NCBI RefSeq assembly: GCF_016595235.1
Contig: NZ_JAENHL010000006.1
Location: 310,001-374,000, forward strand
From: Taklimakanibacter albus
Lineage (GTDB): Bacteria > Pseudomonadota > Alphaproteobacteria > Rhizobiales > Aestuariivirgaceae
Direction: 5' to 3'
DNA: 64,000 bases
Below the pieces are notes generated by a model. That model was not told where the DNA came from, made no database searches, and was given only the letters and a program-made list of their open reading frames with translations. Positions 50,773-60,529 of this stretch are shown here, piece by piece. Both the position numbers and the translations under genes were made by a program. The first letter of the stretch is position 1. Each line of letters starts with the position of its first letter.

Positions 50773-51996
50773 ATGGCGGGCAGGCATGTACCGATGACGA
50801 TCGACGCGGCGCGCGGCTTCATCAGGCGGCAATTCGCGACAACCGTCGGCAGCGAAAGTATAGAGGCGGCGGCCGGGCTCGGACGCGTCGTGGCGGGTGA
50901 TCTGCGCGCCAATGCCGATCTGCCGCGCTTCAATGCTTCGGCGATGGACGGCTATGCGGTCAGAACCGCCGACCTCGACGGCGCCAATCTCAAGATTCTG
51001 CGTGTCGTCGGGCGCAGCCTCGCCGGTCATCCGGCGCAGATGGAGCTGGGCGAGGGGGAGGCGATGCGCGTCCTCACCGGCGCCGTCCTGCCGACAGGCG
51101 CCGACCGGGTGCTGAAGCAGGAGGATTGTGTCGAAAGCAATGGCTGGATCGCGCCCTCACTTCCCCTCTCCGGCCGCCCCCATGTCAGGATGAAGGCAGA
51201 GGATGTCGCGCGCGGGGCGGTGGTGATTGCCGACGGCACGCGGCTCGGCGCGCGTCACCTGGCACTGCTCGGCTCATTGGGCATCGATCTGATCCGCGTC
51301 CACCGGCCGCTCCGCGTGGCGCTGTTTTCCACCGGCGACGAGGTCAGTCCTGGACCGGTCCTCGGCGAGGGGCTGATCGGTGACGCCAACCGGCCGATGC
51401 TGTGGGCGCTGTTGCGCGAGTTCGGCTGTGTCGTCTCAGACGGCGGCATCATTCCGGACGACCAGGAGCAACTCACCGGCATATTGCTCGCGGCCGCGCA
51501 GGACAACGACCTGATGATCACCACCGGTGGCATGTCGGTCGGCGATGAGGATCATCTGACCAGCGTCATAAGGCGCCGTGGTTTCCTGGAGTTCTGGCGC
51601 CTCAATGTGCGGCCGGGCAAGCCCGTAGGATTCGGCGATATCGATGATTGCCCGGTGCTTGGCCTGCCGGGCAATCCGATCGCCGCCATGGTGATGTTTC
51701 TCATGCTTGGTTTGCCGCTGATCGCACAGCTCAGTGGCGAGAGAGCGGATTATCCGAAGTTCCTGAAGCTCCCGATGGCGACGGCGCTCGATAAGAATGC
51801 CGGATGGTGGGAAGCAATCCCGGCGCGGCTCTGCGCCGGCCCCGGTGGGAATACATGTGTCGAAGCGGTCGAGAAGCGCGGCTCCGCCATGCTGAGCTCG
51901 CTCGTCGCGGCGGACGGATTCATCATCCTGCCGGAGGGGACGGGCCCTGTTACCGCCGGAGATGAGGTAGACTTCCTGTTTCTTACAGGGAGCTAG
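50773..51996 (+). CDS. moeA: Molybdopterin molybdotransferase MoeA
   Basis: 407 residues. Inserts molybdenum into molybdopterin. ATNADLPRFNASAMDGYAV, PTGADRVLKQED, FSTGDEV, TGGMSVGDEDHL and LGLPGNPIAAMVMF are the family motifs in order. ATG at 50773 chosen with GAGG upstream; ten bases after the DUF364 stop. The C-terminal domain IV is present. Overlaps the 3' end of the convergent LysR gene by four bases. Confidence 0.93.
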   Translation: MAGRHVPMTIDAARGFIRRQFATTVGSESIEAAAGLGRVVAGDLRANADLPRFNASAMDGYAVRTADLDGANLKILRVVGRSLAGHPAQMELGEGEAMRVLTGAVLPTGADRVLKQEDCVESNGWIAPSLPLSGRPHVRMKAEDVARGAVVIADGTRLGARHLALLGSLGIDLIRVHRPLRVALFSTGDEVSPGPVLGEGLIGDANRPMLWALLREFGCVVSDGGIIPDDQEQLTGILLAAAQDNDLMITTGGMSVGDEDHLTSVIRRRGFLEFWRLNVRPGKPVGFGDIDDCPVLGLPGNPIAAMVMFLMLGLPLIAQLSGERADYPKFLKLPMATALDKNAGWWEAIPARLCAGPGGNTCVEAVEKRGSAMLSSLVAADGFIILPEGTGPVTAGDEVDFLFLTGS

Positions 51997-52883
51997 CGTC
52001 CCGCAAGCGCGCCGATCAGTTTCACGAATTCCTTCTCGCTCGCCGTGACGTAGCGGTCATTGTGCCGCAGCATCGTGAAAGGGCGGCGCGGCACCGGATG
52101 ATCGACGACGGCCAGGGTGCCGGTTCTGATGGCTTTGTCGACGACGAGCCGCGACAGCACGGTGACGCCGGCACCCGCCTCGACGGCGGCTCTAACGGAT
52201 TCATTCGTGGGCATCACCAGGCTGACATCGAGCGCGGCCAGCGCGATGCCTTCGCGTTTGAGCAGCGGCTCGAGGATCGAGCGCGTGCCGGATCCCAGCT
52301 CGCGCAGTACCCAGCGGGCGGAGGTGAGATCGAGTTTGCCGCGCTTCCGGGCACTGACCCAGTCATGCTTTGATGGAGCGACGAGCACCATCTCGTCCTC
52401 GGCGACGACGGTGGTCGTGAGAGCCTGCTCCTCGACCGGGCCTTCGACGAAGCCGAGATTGGCTTCGCCGGCGCGCACCATGGCCGCGACGGTCTCGGTA
52501 TTGCCGATGGTGAGCGTCACCGCGATGCCGGGATGAGCCGCGTGGAAAGCGTGGATGTAACGTGGCAGCCAATAATTGCCGACGGTCTGGCTGGCGGCGA
52601 GGCTCAGGGATCCGGCCTTCAATCCGGCGAGATCGGCGAGCACCAACTCCGCCGCCGTGGCGCGGGCGAGCACCGCCTTGGCTTCGGTGAGAAACAGGCG
52701 GCCCGCATCGGTCAGGCTGATGCGCCGGCCGACGCGGTCGAAGAGCTTGGTCTGATAACGCGCCTCGAGCGCCGCGACCGCGGCGCTGGTCGCCGACTGG
52801 GTGAGATTGAGATCGCCCGCCGCGCGCGTGACATGCTCGCGCTCCGCCACCGCGACGAAGATGCGCAGCTGTTCGAGTGTCAT
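51993..52883 (-). CDS. LysR-family transcriptional regulator (YeiE-like)
   Basis: 296 residues. HTH in LRIFVAVAEREHVTRAAGDLNLTQSATSAAVAALE (~6-40) and an effector domain with AASQTVGNYWLP, the pattern seen in YeiE/CbbR/Cbl-type regulators. The next gene on the same strand is a YeiH-type transporter, and YeiE-YeiH is a known pair in enterobacteria (sulfite-linked), which supports the naming by analogy. Confidence 0.88.
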   Translation of the reverse strand: MTLEQLRIFVAVAEREHVTRAAGDLNLTQSATSAAVAALEARYQTKLFDRVGRRISLTDAGRLFLTEAKAVLARATAAELVLADLAGLKAGSLSLAASQTVGNYWLPRYIHAFHAAHPGIAVTLTIGNTETVAAMVRAGEANLGFVEGPVEEQALTTTVVAEDEMVLVAPSKHDWVSARKRGKLDLTSARWVLRELGSGTRSILEPLLKREGIALAALDVSLVMPTNESVRAAVEAGAGVTVLSRLVVDKAIRTGTLAVVDHPVPRRPFTMLRHNDRYVTASEKEFVKLIGALAGR

Positions 52884-52893
52884 GCGTGGGCCC

Positions 52894-53907
52894 TCATCCC
52901 ACGATCTTTACAAGCATCAGGCTGAGGCTGGCTATAAAAACAGCGGCGGTGAGAGCGAGCAGGAGCGGGCGCGCGCCGAGCGCCCGGATCTGCGTGAATT
53001 CGGTTTTGAGGCCCATGCCGGCGAGGCCGAGCGCCAGGAGCAGGCTGGTCATCAGCGTGAGGACGGGCCGCATCCAGTGCGGCAGCTCGACCAGGCTGTT
53101 GAGAAGAACGGCGGCGATGAAGCCGAAGATGAACCAGGGAATGGGTGGACGCGCCGTGGCGTCGCTGGTTTTTCCACGCAGGAAGACGCCGAGCAGCAGG
53201 ACCATGGGCGCCAGCATCGTGACGCGCGCCAGCTTGGCGATGGTGCCGGTCTCACCCGCCACCGGTCCCGCCTGGAAGCTCGCGCCGACGACCTGGGCGA
53301 CCTCATGGATGGAGGCGCCCGCCCACAGGCCGAATTCCCGCGCATCGAGGCCGAGCACGATGGCGAGGGGCGGCAAGGCCAGCATGGCGAGGGTGCCGAA
53401 CAAGGTGACCATCGCCACCGCATAAGCGACGTCCTGGTCGCGCGCTTTCGTCACGCCATTGACGGCGGCGATCGCCGAGGCGCCGCAGATCGAAGTGCCG
53501 GCGGCGATGAGCTGGGTGAGGCCCGTCTCGACGCCGAGCAGGCGGCCGGCGAAGAGGGTGAAGAAGAAGGTTGTGCTGAGAGCCAGGGCCGCGATGGCCA
53601 ATCCCGAGACGCCGATCGCTACGAACTGGCCGGCAGTCACCTGGAATCCGAGAAAGACGATGCCGAGACGCAGGAGGTTGCGCTGGCAGACGCCGATGCC
53701 GGCGAGACTGCCTTGCGGGGTGCCGACGACATTGGCGAACAATATGCCGATGATGACCGCGAGGATCATCGGGCTGAACAGTCCGAAACCCGGCACCTCG
53801 TGCAGCGAAAAGGCGGCGCCGGTGACGATGCCGGCGAGAACAATGCCGGGAACGGCGTCGGTCAGCTGAAGCTGAGAGGTGGCGAGGGAAGGCGAAGACA
53901 AAGGCAC
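52894..53907 (-). CDS. YeiH-family putative sulfate/sulfite exporter
   Basis: 337 residues and about ten transmembrane helices. GTSICGASAIAAV (~153-165) and GASIHEVAQVVGA (~208-220) are family signatures. I chose the GTG at 53907, with GGAG eight bases upstream, over a TTG 19 codons earlier that lacks a site. Paired with the LysR gene 10 bases downstream on the same strand. Substrate is assigned by family only. Confidence 0.8.
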   Translation of the reverse strand: MPLSSPSLATSQLQLTDAVPGIVLAGIVTGAAFSLHEVPGFGLFSPMILAVIIGILFANVVGTPQGSLAGIGVCQRNLLRLGIVFLGFQVTAGQFVAIGVSGLAIAALALSTTFFFTLFAGRLLGVETGLTQLIAAGTSICGASAIAAVNGVTKARDQDVAYAVAMVTLFGTLAMLALPPLAIVLGLDAREFGLWAGASIHEVAQVVGASFQAGPVAGETGTIAKLARVTMLAPMVLLLGVFLRGKTSDATARPPIPWFIFGFIAAVLLNSLVELPHWMRPVLTLMTSLLLALGLAGMGLKTEFTQIRALGARPLLLALTAAVFIASLSLMLVKIVG

Positions 53908-53981
53908 GACGGCTGCTCCGTAAGGACGGATGATGCAGTCGCACCGCCGGGCGTAAGATTCCAACGCATTCTATGGCTTGA

Positions 53982-54004
53982 ATCGTTCGCTTTTACCGAA
54001 CGAT
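53982..54004. repeat. Hairpin ATCGTTCG-N7-CGAACGAT between yeiH and msrA
   Basis: Eight-base perfect arms (53982-53989 and 53997-54004) end one base past the msrA stop and 75 bases upstream of the yeiH-type start. It may be the msrA 3' hairpin (no T run on that strand) or a LysR-type operator for the transporter. Confidence 0.5.
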
Positions 54005-54005
54005 C

Positions 54006-54716
54006 CTAATTCGACAGGCCGGCTTCCGACACGAGCACCGGATCGTCGCGATAGAGCGCCGGGAACAGGCGCTTCAGATTATCGACCTTGGGCAGGTCGT
54101 TATAGACGATATAAGGCTGCGTCGGGTTCAGCGTCAGATAGTCCTGATGATAGGCTTCCGCCGGATAGAAGGCGTGGTTCGGCTCGATCTTCGTCACGAT
54201 ATCCGCCTCGAAGAGCCTGGCCTGGCCAAGCTGATCGATATAGGCCTTGGCGACCTTCGCCTGGTCGTCGTTCACCGGAAAGATGGCAGAGCGATATTGC
54301 GTGCCCCGGTCCGGGCCCTGGCGGTTGAGCTGGGTCGGGTCATGGGCGACCGAGAAATAGATCTGCAGGAGGCGGCCATAGCTGATCCTGGCGGGATCAT
54401 AGGTGATCCTGACGGATTCCGCGTGACCGGTGGCGCCACCGCTCACCGTCTCATATTGCGCCGTATCCGCCTCGCCACCGGCATAACCCGATACCGCATT
54501 GGCGACGCCGTCCACATGCTGGAACACGCCCTGCACGCCCCAGAAGCAGCCGCCGGCGAAAATGGCCGTTTCGGTCTTGGCCGTCGCGGCGGGCTCGTCC
54601 ACAACGGGCGCCGGTAGAGAGATACCTTCCTCGGCTGAGGCAAGGCCGGCACCGCCGCCGAGCAGGGCAGCGAGCAGGGTCAGCAGGCGGAGGGGGTGAG
54701 AGGTCCGGATCTTCAT
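54006..54716 (-). CDS. msrA: Periplasmic peptide methionine-(S)-sulfoxide reductase
   Basis: 236 residues. A signal peptide (LLTLLAALLGGGAGLASA, ~11-28) leads to MsrA with the catalytic Cys57 in GGCFWG, GYAGGEADTAQYETVSGGATGHAE and HDPTQLNRQGPDRGTQYRS. The mature enzyme repairs oxidised methionine in exported proteins; most MsrA are cytoplasmic, so the signal is noteworthy. No MsrB domain is fused. ATG at 54716 selected. Confidence 0.92.
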   Translation of the reverse strand: MKIRTSHPLRLLTLLAALLGGGAGLASAEEGISLPAPVVDEPAATAKTETAIFAGGCFWGVQGVFQHVDGVANAVSGYAGGEADTAQYETVSGGATGHAESVRITYDPARISYGRLLQIYFSVAHDPTQLNRQGPDRGTQYRSAIFPVNDDQAKVAKAYIDQLGQARLFEADIVTKIEPNHAFYPAEAYHQDYLTLNPTQPYIVYNDLPKVDNLKRLFPALYRDDPVLVSEAGLSN

Positions 54717-54888
54717 GCGCGCATCTCCGATCGAGGGGTCATGCAGTCCATACGCGGCCGAAGGCGGCCTTCTTACGCTGATCACGGGCAAGTGAAGAGG
54801 GCTACGCCCTGAATTGCCCCTTATTGTCCTGCCGAGGCCTGCTGACAGGTGACGTGGCGCTCCTTCTAATGACAGGAAGGAGAACACC

Positions 54889-55182
54889 ATGACCTTCACG
54901 ACGACCTTTCGCGTGCTTCCCGTCGCCGTGCTTGTGCTGTTCGGCACCAGCGTAGCGGGGGCTGCAAGCAAGTCCGACCCCAAATCGGCCTTGCCGTCGG
55001 CCGACGTCAATTCCTGCATGAATTCATGCTGGATGACCTATGCGAGCTGCAGCTCGTCCTATACCTATACCGACTGTACCGATCCCTATAATCAGTGCGT
55101 CGCTTATTGCCGGGGCTATTACGACGCCTCGCGCAACGCCAAGCCGATGCCCGGACCCAAGCCGCCTGAGTCGAAGCCCTGA
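54889..55182 (+). CDS. Small secreted protein with six symmetrically spaced cysteines
   Basis: 97 residues with a signal peptide ending near VAGA. The mature part has six cysteines spaced C-x3-C-x6-C-x8-C-x6-C-x3-C (from NSCMNSC to QCVAYC), a mirror-symmetric pattern, with Tyr/Ser-rich spacers and a Pro-rich tail. GGAAGGAG precedes the ATG. I do not recognise a family. It is divergent from periplasmic msrA (172-base gap) and convergent with the amidohydrolase gene. Likely disulfide-bonded in the periplasm. Confidence 0.7.
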   Translation: MTFTTTFRVLPVAVLVLFGTSVAGAASKSDPKSALPSADVNSCMNSCWMTYASCSSSYTYTDCTDPYNQCVAYCRGYYDASRNAKPMPGPKPPESKP

Positions 55183-56850
55183 TCAGGCGGCTTCGAAGGT
55201 CACCCTTCCGTCGCAGATGGTGACGGCGGGCTTGATCTGCGCCAGCTCCTCCGCCGGCGTCGCTTCGAGATCGCCGTCATAGACGACCACATCGGCGAGA
55301 AGCCCCGGCACGAGGCGCCCCTTCTTGGCTTCGGCGAATTCCGTATAGGCGCCGTCCGAGGTGAAGGCGGCGAGCGTATCCATCAGGCTCTGCCGCTGCG
55401 GCGGGCAATTGGCCGCGATCGGTGATTGCGTCATCGCCGACTGCATGCCTTGCAGGGGATCGAGCGGTGACACCGGCCAGTCGGACGAGAAGCTCATATG
55501 GGCGCCGGCGGCGCGCAATGTCTGCCAGGCATAGGAGTAAGGCAGCTTGGCGCCGATGCGCTCGCGGCAGGGTTCGAGGGCCACGCCGGGGACGCCCAAG
55601 CCCACGATCGGCTGCAGCGAGGCGACGACGCCGAGCTCCTTGAGGCGCGGAATATCGGCGGGATCGATCACCTCGATATGCTCGATGCGGTGGCGCGCGT
55701 CGCGCGTGCCGTTCACCTTGCGCGCATATGCGTAACCATCGAGCGTGCGCCGGACCGCCGCATCGCCGATCGCATGCACGCCGATCTGCAGCCCGTGTTT
55801 GTCGGCGCGCGCCGCCACCGCGTTGAATTCCTCGGCGGTGAAGAGGGCGAAACCGCGCTCGCCCGGATGGCCCGGATAGTCGTCGAGCATCAGCGCCGTC
55901 ATGGATTCGATGACGCCGTCCATGAAGATTTTCACGCGCCCCGAATAGAGCATGTCGTCATTGTAGCGGGCGCGCATCTCGACCGCCTCATCGACGCGTT
56001 CGGGCGCGAAGTTGTTCTTCTGATGCCACGGCACCTGCACGCGGCAGATGAGATCGCCGTCCCGGCGCAATGCGTCGAGCAGCTCGAGCTGATAGAAATT
56101 GCCGTCCATATTGTGGATGGAGGTGATGCCGAGCGAGGCACAATAAGCGAGGCCGCGCTTGAGGGCGGCCTTGTCGGCGCGCCGGTCGGCATCGCTTGCG
56201 GGCGGCACTGGGCCTTCGCCGGTGGTGAGGCCGAGCGACTCGCGCCCCTGCGTCGGGGTAAGGGCGAAGACCGGACCATAGGCGGCGAATTCCTTGAGCT
56301 CGCCCATCGCGAGGCCGTCAGGACCCATCACGATCTCGTTGCCGGGGGGCAGGTTCCGGCCGTGGAGAATATCGGCGGCTTTCAGTGCCGCGGTATTGGC
56401 CCACACGGTGTGATGGTCGAAGCAGCACAGGATGAAGGGGCGGTCGGGCAGGACCTGGTCGAGATCATGCCTCGTGATGACGCCGCTCGGGCGGATGGTC
56501 ATATAATTCGCGCCGTTGGCGACGATGATCCGGTCGTCGGGGCGTTGGGCGGCATAGCTGCGCACCGCGCGGGTCAGTGCCTCGATGCCTTCGACGCCCG
56601 TCACCATCAGGCTGTCGAGCTCGACCGAGCCCGGAAAGATGTGGACATGGCTCTCGATGATGCCGGGCAGCACCGTCTTACCCTGCGCGTCGATGATGCG
56701 GGTATGCTTGGCTTTCAGGCCGGCCACATCCTCCTTCTTCCCGACGGCGATGAGGCGGTTGCCGCTGATCGCCAGCGCCTCGGCGCGCGGGCTGATCTTG
56801 TCCATGGTCAGAATTCGGGCATTGGTGACGATGATGTCGGCTGCTTGCAT
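55183..56850 (-). CDS. Amidohydrolase family 3 protein (YtcJ-like)
   Basis: 555 residues. Metal site HVH (in ESHVHIFPG, ~69-71), the Lys in GRVKIFMDG, HAIGD and HRIEH, and Asp in SSDWPVSPLDP match the YtcJ-like cyclic amidohydrolases. ATG at 56850 (GGGAAAG upstream) chosen over a longer frame. Substrate unknown; relatives act on formamides, guanidines and similar bonds. No exporter or catabolic partner in the window. Confidence 0.88.
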   Translation of the reverse strand: MQAADIIVTNARILTMDKISPRAEALAISGNRLIAVGKKEDVAGLKAKHTRIIDAQGKTVLPGIIESHVHIFPGSVELDSLMVTGVEGIEALTRAVRSYAAQRPDDRIIVANGANYMTIRPSGVITRHDLDQVLPDRPFILCCFDHHTVWANTAALKAADILHGRNLPPGNEIVMGPDGLAMGELKEFAAYGPVFALTPTQGRESLGLTTGEGPVPPASDADRRADKAALKRGLAYCASLGITSIHNMDGNFYQLELLDALRRDGDLICRVQVPWHQKNNFAPERVDEAVEMRARYNDDMLYSGRVKIFMDGVIESMTALMLDDYPGHPGERGFALFTAEEFNAVAARADKHGLQIGVHAIGDAAVRRTLDGYAYARKVNGTRDARHRIEHIEVIDPADIPRLKELGVVASLQPIVGLGVPGVALEPCRERIGAKLPYSYAWQTLRAAGAHMSFSSDWPVSPLDPLQGMQSAMTQSPIAANCPPQRQSLMDTLAAFTSDGAYTEFAEAKKGRLVPGLLADVVVYDGDLEATPAEELAQIKPAVTICDGRVTFEAA

Positions 56851-56930
56851 GATCTTTCCCAGCTGAAGAGAGCCTGAATTTGCCTGTTTGGCATTCTTCT
56901 CGCAAGCCCTGGGCATAGACCATTTGGGTC

Positions 56931-58793
56931 ATGCCGATGGGGAATATCTGTTCAATGATGCTTCACTTTGGCATGGATGGCATGGCCGAAACGGACGACT
57001 ATTATAGTGATACCGCGACGTCCGCGGATATCGATCTGTTGCTGAGCAATATCGGCAAGCTCGCCAATGTCGCATTTTTTATCTGGAACGAAGAGAATGG
57101 GCTCCCGCTTTATATCTCCAGGCAGCTGGCCAAGTTTTACCGCCTGTCGATGCCTGAGTTCATGGCGAGGTTCCCCAACAACGAGCTGATCGCGGCCAAT
57201 ATGGTCGGCGACGACGGGGCGCGCTACCTGGCCGCGAGTGGTACCGGCAACTATGAGGTCGAATTCAGGATCCACCGGGCCGACGGCACGATTGGTTTCG
57301 CGCGCGAGATGGGAGAGAACATCTTTGACGCTCATACCAAACGTGTGCTCCGCAGCGCCGGCGCGGTCGTCGACCTCACCGCGATGAAGGAAGCGGAGCA
57401 GGCGCTCAAGGAAGCGCTCCGATACCAGACCGCGACGGGTGAGATTTTGAATGTCATCAGCCGGTCGCCGACCGACATCCAGCCGGTGCTCGAGGTCCTG
57501 ACGAAGTCGGCGGCCAGCCTATGCGCTGCGGATGAGAGCGTGATCTATTTGCGCAGCGGAGAGGAGTACCATGCCCATGCCGCATTCGGGGCGGCACCTG
57601 GCTTTCTCGAATTCCTGAAGGCAAATCCGCGCAAGCACGGGCAGAAATCGCTGGTTCCGCGCGTGATCGGCTCGAAGGCGGTCGAGCATATTCCAGATCT
57701 GACGCTCGACAAGGATTACGAGTTCCCGGAACTGTCCCAATTCACCGATCAGCGCGCCATGCTCGGCGTGCCGATTTTGCGTGACGGACAAGTGGAAGGC
57801 GTGTTCGTGCTGAGCCGCCGAGTGCCCGGACTCTTTGCGGACCGGCAGGTTGAGCTCATGGAGACCTTGGCCGGCCAGGCGCTGATCGCCATGGAGAATG
57901 CCCGTCTTTTCAAAGCGCTCCAACATCGCACCGAGGAGCTGTCGCGCTCGCTCGAGGATCTGCGCGCCGCCCAGGACCGGCTTGTCCAGACTGAAAAGCT
58001 CGCCTCGCTCGGCCAGCTCACCGCCGGCATCGCGCATGAGATCAAGAACCCGCTCAACTTCGTCAACAATTTTTCCGCGCTCTCGATCGAGCTGGTTGAC
58101 GAGCTCAATGAGCTGCTGGCCAAGTCGCCGCTCGACGGCAAGCTGCGCGAGGAGGCAAGCGAGCTGACCGGGCTGTTGAACGGCAATCTCGGCAAGGTGG
58201 TCCAGCACGGACGGCGCGCCGACTCCATCGTCAAGAACATGCTTCTGCATTCGCGCCAGGGCTCTGGCGAGCATCGCTCCGTCAATGTCAACGCGGTTGT
58301 CGAGGAGAGCCTCAATCTGGCCTATCACGGCGCCCGTGCCGAGCGAAAAGACTTCAACGTGACACTCGATCGCCATTTCGACCCGGAAGCCGGGGAAGTC
58401 GATCTCTATCCGCAGGAGATCACGCGCGTGCTTCTCAATCTGCTGTCGAACGGATTTTACGCGACCAAAGCGCGCGCCGCCCAGGCGAGCGGCGACTATG
58501 ATCCGGTGCTTTCGGCATCCACGAAAAATCTGGGTCATGCGGTCGAGATCACGATCCGCGACAACGGCATCGGCATCCCGCCGGAGGTGAAAGATAAGAT
58601 GTTCAATCCGTTCTTCACCACCAAGCCGGCGGGCGAGGGCACCGGCCTCGGCCTGTCGCTCAGTCACGACATCATCGTCAAGCAGCATGCCGGCACGATC
58701 GAGGTCGATACCGAGCCGGGCCGCTTTACCCAATTCAGGATCGTGCTGCCGCGCAACGCCGCCACGCTTGGCAAGAAGGGAGGCCCCGCGTGA
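56931..58793 (+). CDS. PAS-GAF sensor histidine kinase
   Basis: 620-residue soluble kinase. A PAS-like domain (~30-155), a GAF domain (~185-330; VPILRDGQVEGVFVLSRR), a coiled coil, then the H-box GIAHEIKNPLNFV, N-box LLNLLSNG, and G-boxes DNGIGIPP and GTGLGLSLS. No membrane segment, so it senses cytoplasmic signals. First gene of a three-gene signalling operon; the next gene starts on its overlapping stop. Several in-frame ATGs near the start make the exact N-terminus uncertain. Confidence 0.9.
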   Translation: MPMGNICSMMLHFGMDGMAETDDYYSDTATSADIDLLLSNIGKLANVAFFIWNEENGLPLYISRQLAKFYRLSMPEFMARFPNNELIAANMVGDDGARYLAASGTGNYEVEFRIHRADGTIGFAREMGENIFDAHTKRVLRSAGAVVDLTAMKEAEQALKEALRYQTATGEILNVISRSPTDIQPVLEVLTKSAASLCAADESVIYLRSGEEYHAHAAFGAAPGFLEFLKANPRKHGQKSLVPRVIGSKAVEHIPDLTLDKDYEFPELSQFTDQRAMLGVPILRDGQVEGVFVLSRRVPGLFADRQVELMETLAGQALIAMENARLFKALQHRTEELSRSLEDLRAAQDRLVQTEKLASLGQLTAGIAHEIKNPLNFVNNFSALSIELVDELNELLAKSPLDGKLREEASELTGLLNGNLGKVVQHGRRADSIVKNMLLHSRQGSGEHRSVNVNAVVEESLNLAYHGARAERKDFNVTLDRHFDPEAGEVDLYPQEITRVLLNLLSNGFYATKARAAQASGDYDPVLSASTKNLGHAVEITIRDNGIGIPPEVKDKMFNPFFTTKPAGEGTGLGLSLSHDIIVKQHAGTIEVDTEPGRFTQFRIVLPRNAATLGKKGGPA

Positions 58794-59179
58794 GCACGCT
58801 TATCCTGGTCGTCGATGATGAGCCGGACGTGGAACCGCTGTTTCGTCAGCAATTCCGGCGTGATCTTCGCGCCGAGCGTTTTGCCATGGCTTTCGCGCCG
58901 TCGGGATATGACGCGTTGCGCATGATCGGGGAGACGCGGGACACATCGCTGATCCTGATCCTGTCCGACATCAATATGCCCGGCATGAGCGGGCTCGATC
59001 TGTTGCCTCAGGCCAAGGCGTTGCGGCCCGATGTCCCCGTCATCATGATAACGGCCTATGGTGATGCCGAAACCTGTGCAAGGGCGTTGGAGAAAGGCGC
59101 CGAGGCCCTGTTGACCAAGCCGATCGACTTCGCGGCGCTGCGCGATAAAATCGAGACGCGGCTCGGGATCTCGGCGTGA
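58790..59179 (+). CDS. Single-domain response regulator
   Basis: 129-residue receiver domain. Acidic pocket DDE at 9-11, phospho-Asp60 in LSDINMPG, Thr in ITAY and Lys in TKP. GTG start overlapping the kinase stop. It has no output domain, so it may relay phosphate or compete with the next protein's receiver. Confidence 0.9.
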   Translation: MSTLILVVDDEPDVEPLFRQQFRRDLRAERFAMAFAPSGYDALRMIGETRDTSLILILSDINMPGMSGLDLLPQAKALRPDVPVIMITAYGDAETCARALEKGAEALLTKPIDFAALRDKIETRLGISA

Positions 59180-60426
59180 GCGCGCGCATTCTTATCGTTG
59201 ACGACGAGCCTGACATGGAGGCGCTGGTGACCCAGATCTTCCGCCGTCAGCTTCGTGACGGCACGGTCAGTCTCGTCTTCGCGCGCGACGGCGTCGACGC
59301 GCTTGCCGTTGTTGCCGCCGACAGCGACATCGACATGGTGGTCAGCGACATCAATATGCCGCGCATGGACGGGCTTACGCTGCTGGATAAGCTGCAGGAC
59401 ACAGCCAACCAATTGTCCACCATCGTCGTCTCGGCCTATGGTGACATGACCAATATCCGCATTGCCATGAATCGCGGCGCCTTTGATTTCCTCACCAAGC
59501 CGATCGACCGCGCCGACCTCGAAGCGACCATCGCCAGGACTCTGCGGCACCTCGAGTCCCTTCGCGAAGTCCGGCGCGCCCGCGCCGAGGCCGAACGCGC
59601 TCATGCGGCGCTGTCGCGCTATTTCTCGCCCAATCTTGCCGAGCGGCTGGCGAGCGATGCGGACGGCATCAGCCTGGCCGGGCAGCGCCGTGATGTCGCG
59701 GCACTCTTCACCGATATCGAGGGGTTTACGGTCCTTGCCGAAACGATCGATCCGGCGACACTGAGCGAGCTGCTCAACGGCTATTTGGCCGGCATGAGCG
59801 CCATCGTCTTCGCCCATGAAGGCACCATCGCCAAGATCAATGGCGACGCGCTGTATGTCTTGTTCGGGGCGCCTGGCGACCAGCCCGACCATGCCGCGCG
59901 CGCGGTCGCCTGCGCGCTGGAGCTCGACACATTCGCACAGTCCTGCCGCGCGATCTGGCGCGACAAGGGCGTGGCGCTGGGCGTCACCCGCATCGGCGTC
60001 AATGCCGGGCCGGCCATCGTCGGCAATTTCGGCGGCGGGCGCTTCTTCGACTACACGGCCTATGGCGATGCGATCAACATCGCGGCCCGCCTGGAGGCCG
60101 CCAACAAGGAGCTTGGCACGCGCATCTGTGTCAGCGACAACGTGGCACGGCAGACGCCCGATTTCCACGGCCGCCCCATTGGCGATCTTCTGCTGCGCGG
60201 TCGGACCGAGCCGCTGCGCGCCTATGAGCCGTTACCCTCTCAGGAAGGCGCCGATTCAGCGGCCGACCGCTATCTTCGCGCTTTCGCCAAACTCGAGACA
60301 GGCGCCCCGGACGCCCTCGGTGCCTTCGCGACCGAGGTGGGGAGATCCCCCAATGACCGCTTGGCCAGCTTCCACCTGAAGCGCCTGCTCAATGGCGCCA
60401 CCGGCGCGCGCATCCGCCTGGACTGA
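59176..60426 (+). CDS. Response regulator with class III nucleotidyl cyclase
   Basis: 416 residues. Receiver domain (~1-125; DDE, phospho-Asp58 in [14 protein letters not shown]) joined by a helix to a class III cyclase from ~170: FTDIEGFT (metal Asp), [10 protein letters not shown] (second metal Asp) and [13 protein letters not shown]. Predicted to make cAMP (or cGMP) when phosphorylated by the upstream kinase. GTG start overlapping the previous stop; last gene of the operon. Confidence 0.9.
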   Translation: MSARILIVDDEPDMEALVTQIFRRQLRDGTVSLVFARDGVDALAVVAADSDIDMVVSDINMPRMDGLTLLDKLQDTANQLSTIVVSAYGDMTNIRIAMNRGAFDFLTKPIDRADLEATIARTLRHLESLREVRRARAEAERAHAALSRYFSPNLAERLASDADGISLAGQRRDVAALFTDIEGFTVLAETIDPATLSELLNGYLAGMSAIVFAHEGTIAKINGDALYVLFGAPGDQPDHAARAVACALELDTFAQSCRAIWRDKGVALGVTRIGVNAGPAIVGNFGGGRFFDYTAYGDAINIAARLEAANKELGTRICVSDNVARQTPDFHGRPIGDLLLRGRTEPLRAYEPLPSQEGADSAADRYLRAFAKLETGAPDALGAFATEVGRSPNDRLASFHLKRLLNGATGARIRLD

Positions 60427-60465
60427 CGAAGTTTTCCTGCTGGCGAGGGGCATAAAATTGCCCGC

Positions 60466-60496
60466 TTGAAATTTTTGCCGCGAGACCCCACACTAG
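60466..60496 (+). promoter_or_regulatory. Possible promoter of the 22-codon ORF
   Basis: TTGAAA (60466-60471) and a CACTAG/ACACTA -10-like segment (60490-60496), 18-19 bases apart, lie in the gap after the cyclase gene and just before the small ORF. Weak match; the ORF could also be read from the cyclase operon. Confidence 0.25.
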
Positions 60497-60514
60497 GGAC
60501 GGTTTCAACTGTCG

Positions 60515-60528
60515 AAAGGAGGTGATCC
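60515..60528 (+). promoter_or_regulatory. 14-nt exact match to the 16S rRNA anti-Shine-Dalgarno end
   Basis: AAAGGAGGTGATCC is the complement of the full 16S 3' tail (GGATCACCTCCTTT). The GGAGG core is seven bases from the ATG at 60530. Ordinary ribosome sites in this window match four to seven bases, so this is exceptional. It can drive very strong initiation or bind 16S rRNA ends as a decoy. Confidence 0.8.
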
Positions 60529-60529
60529 G

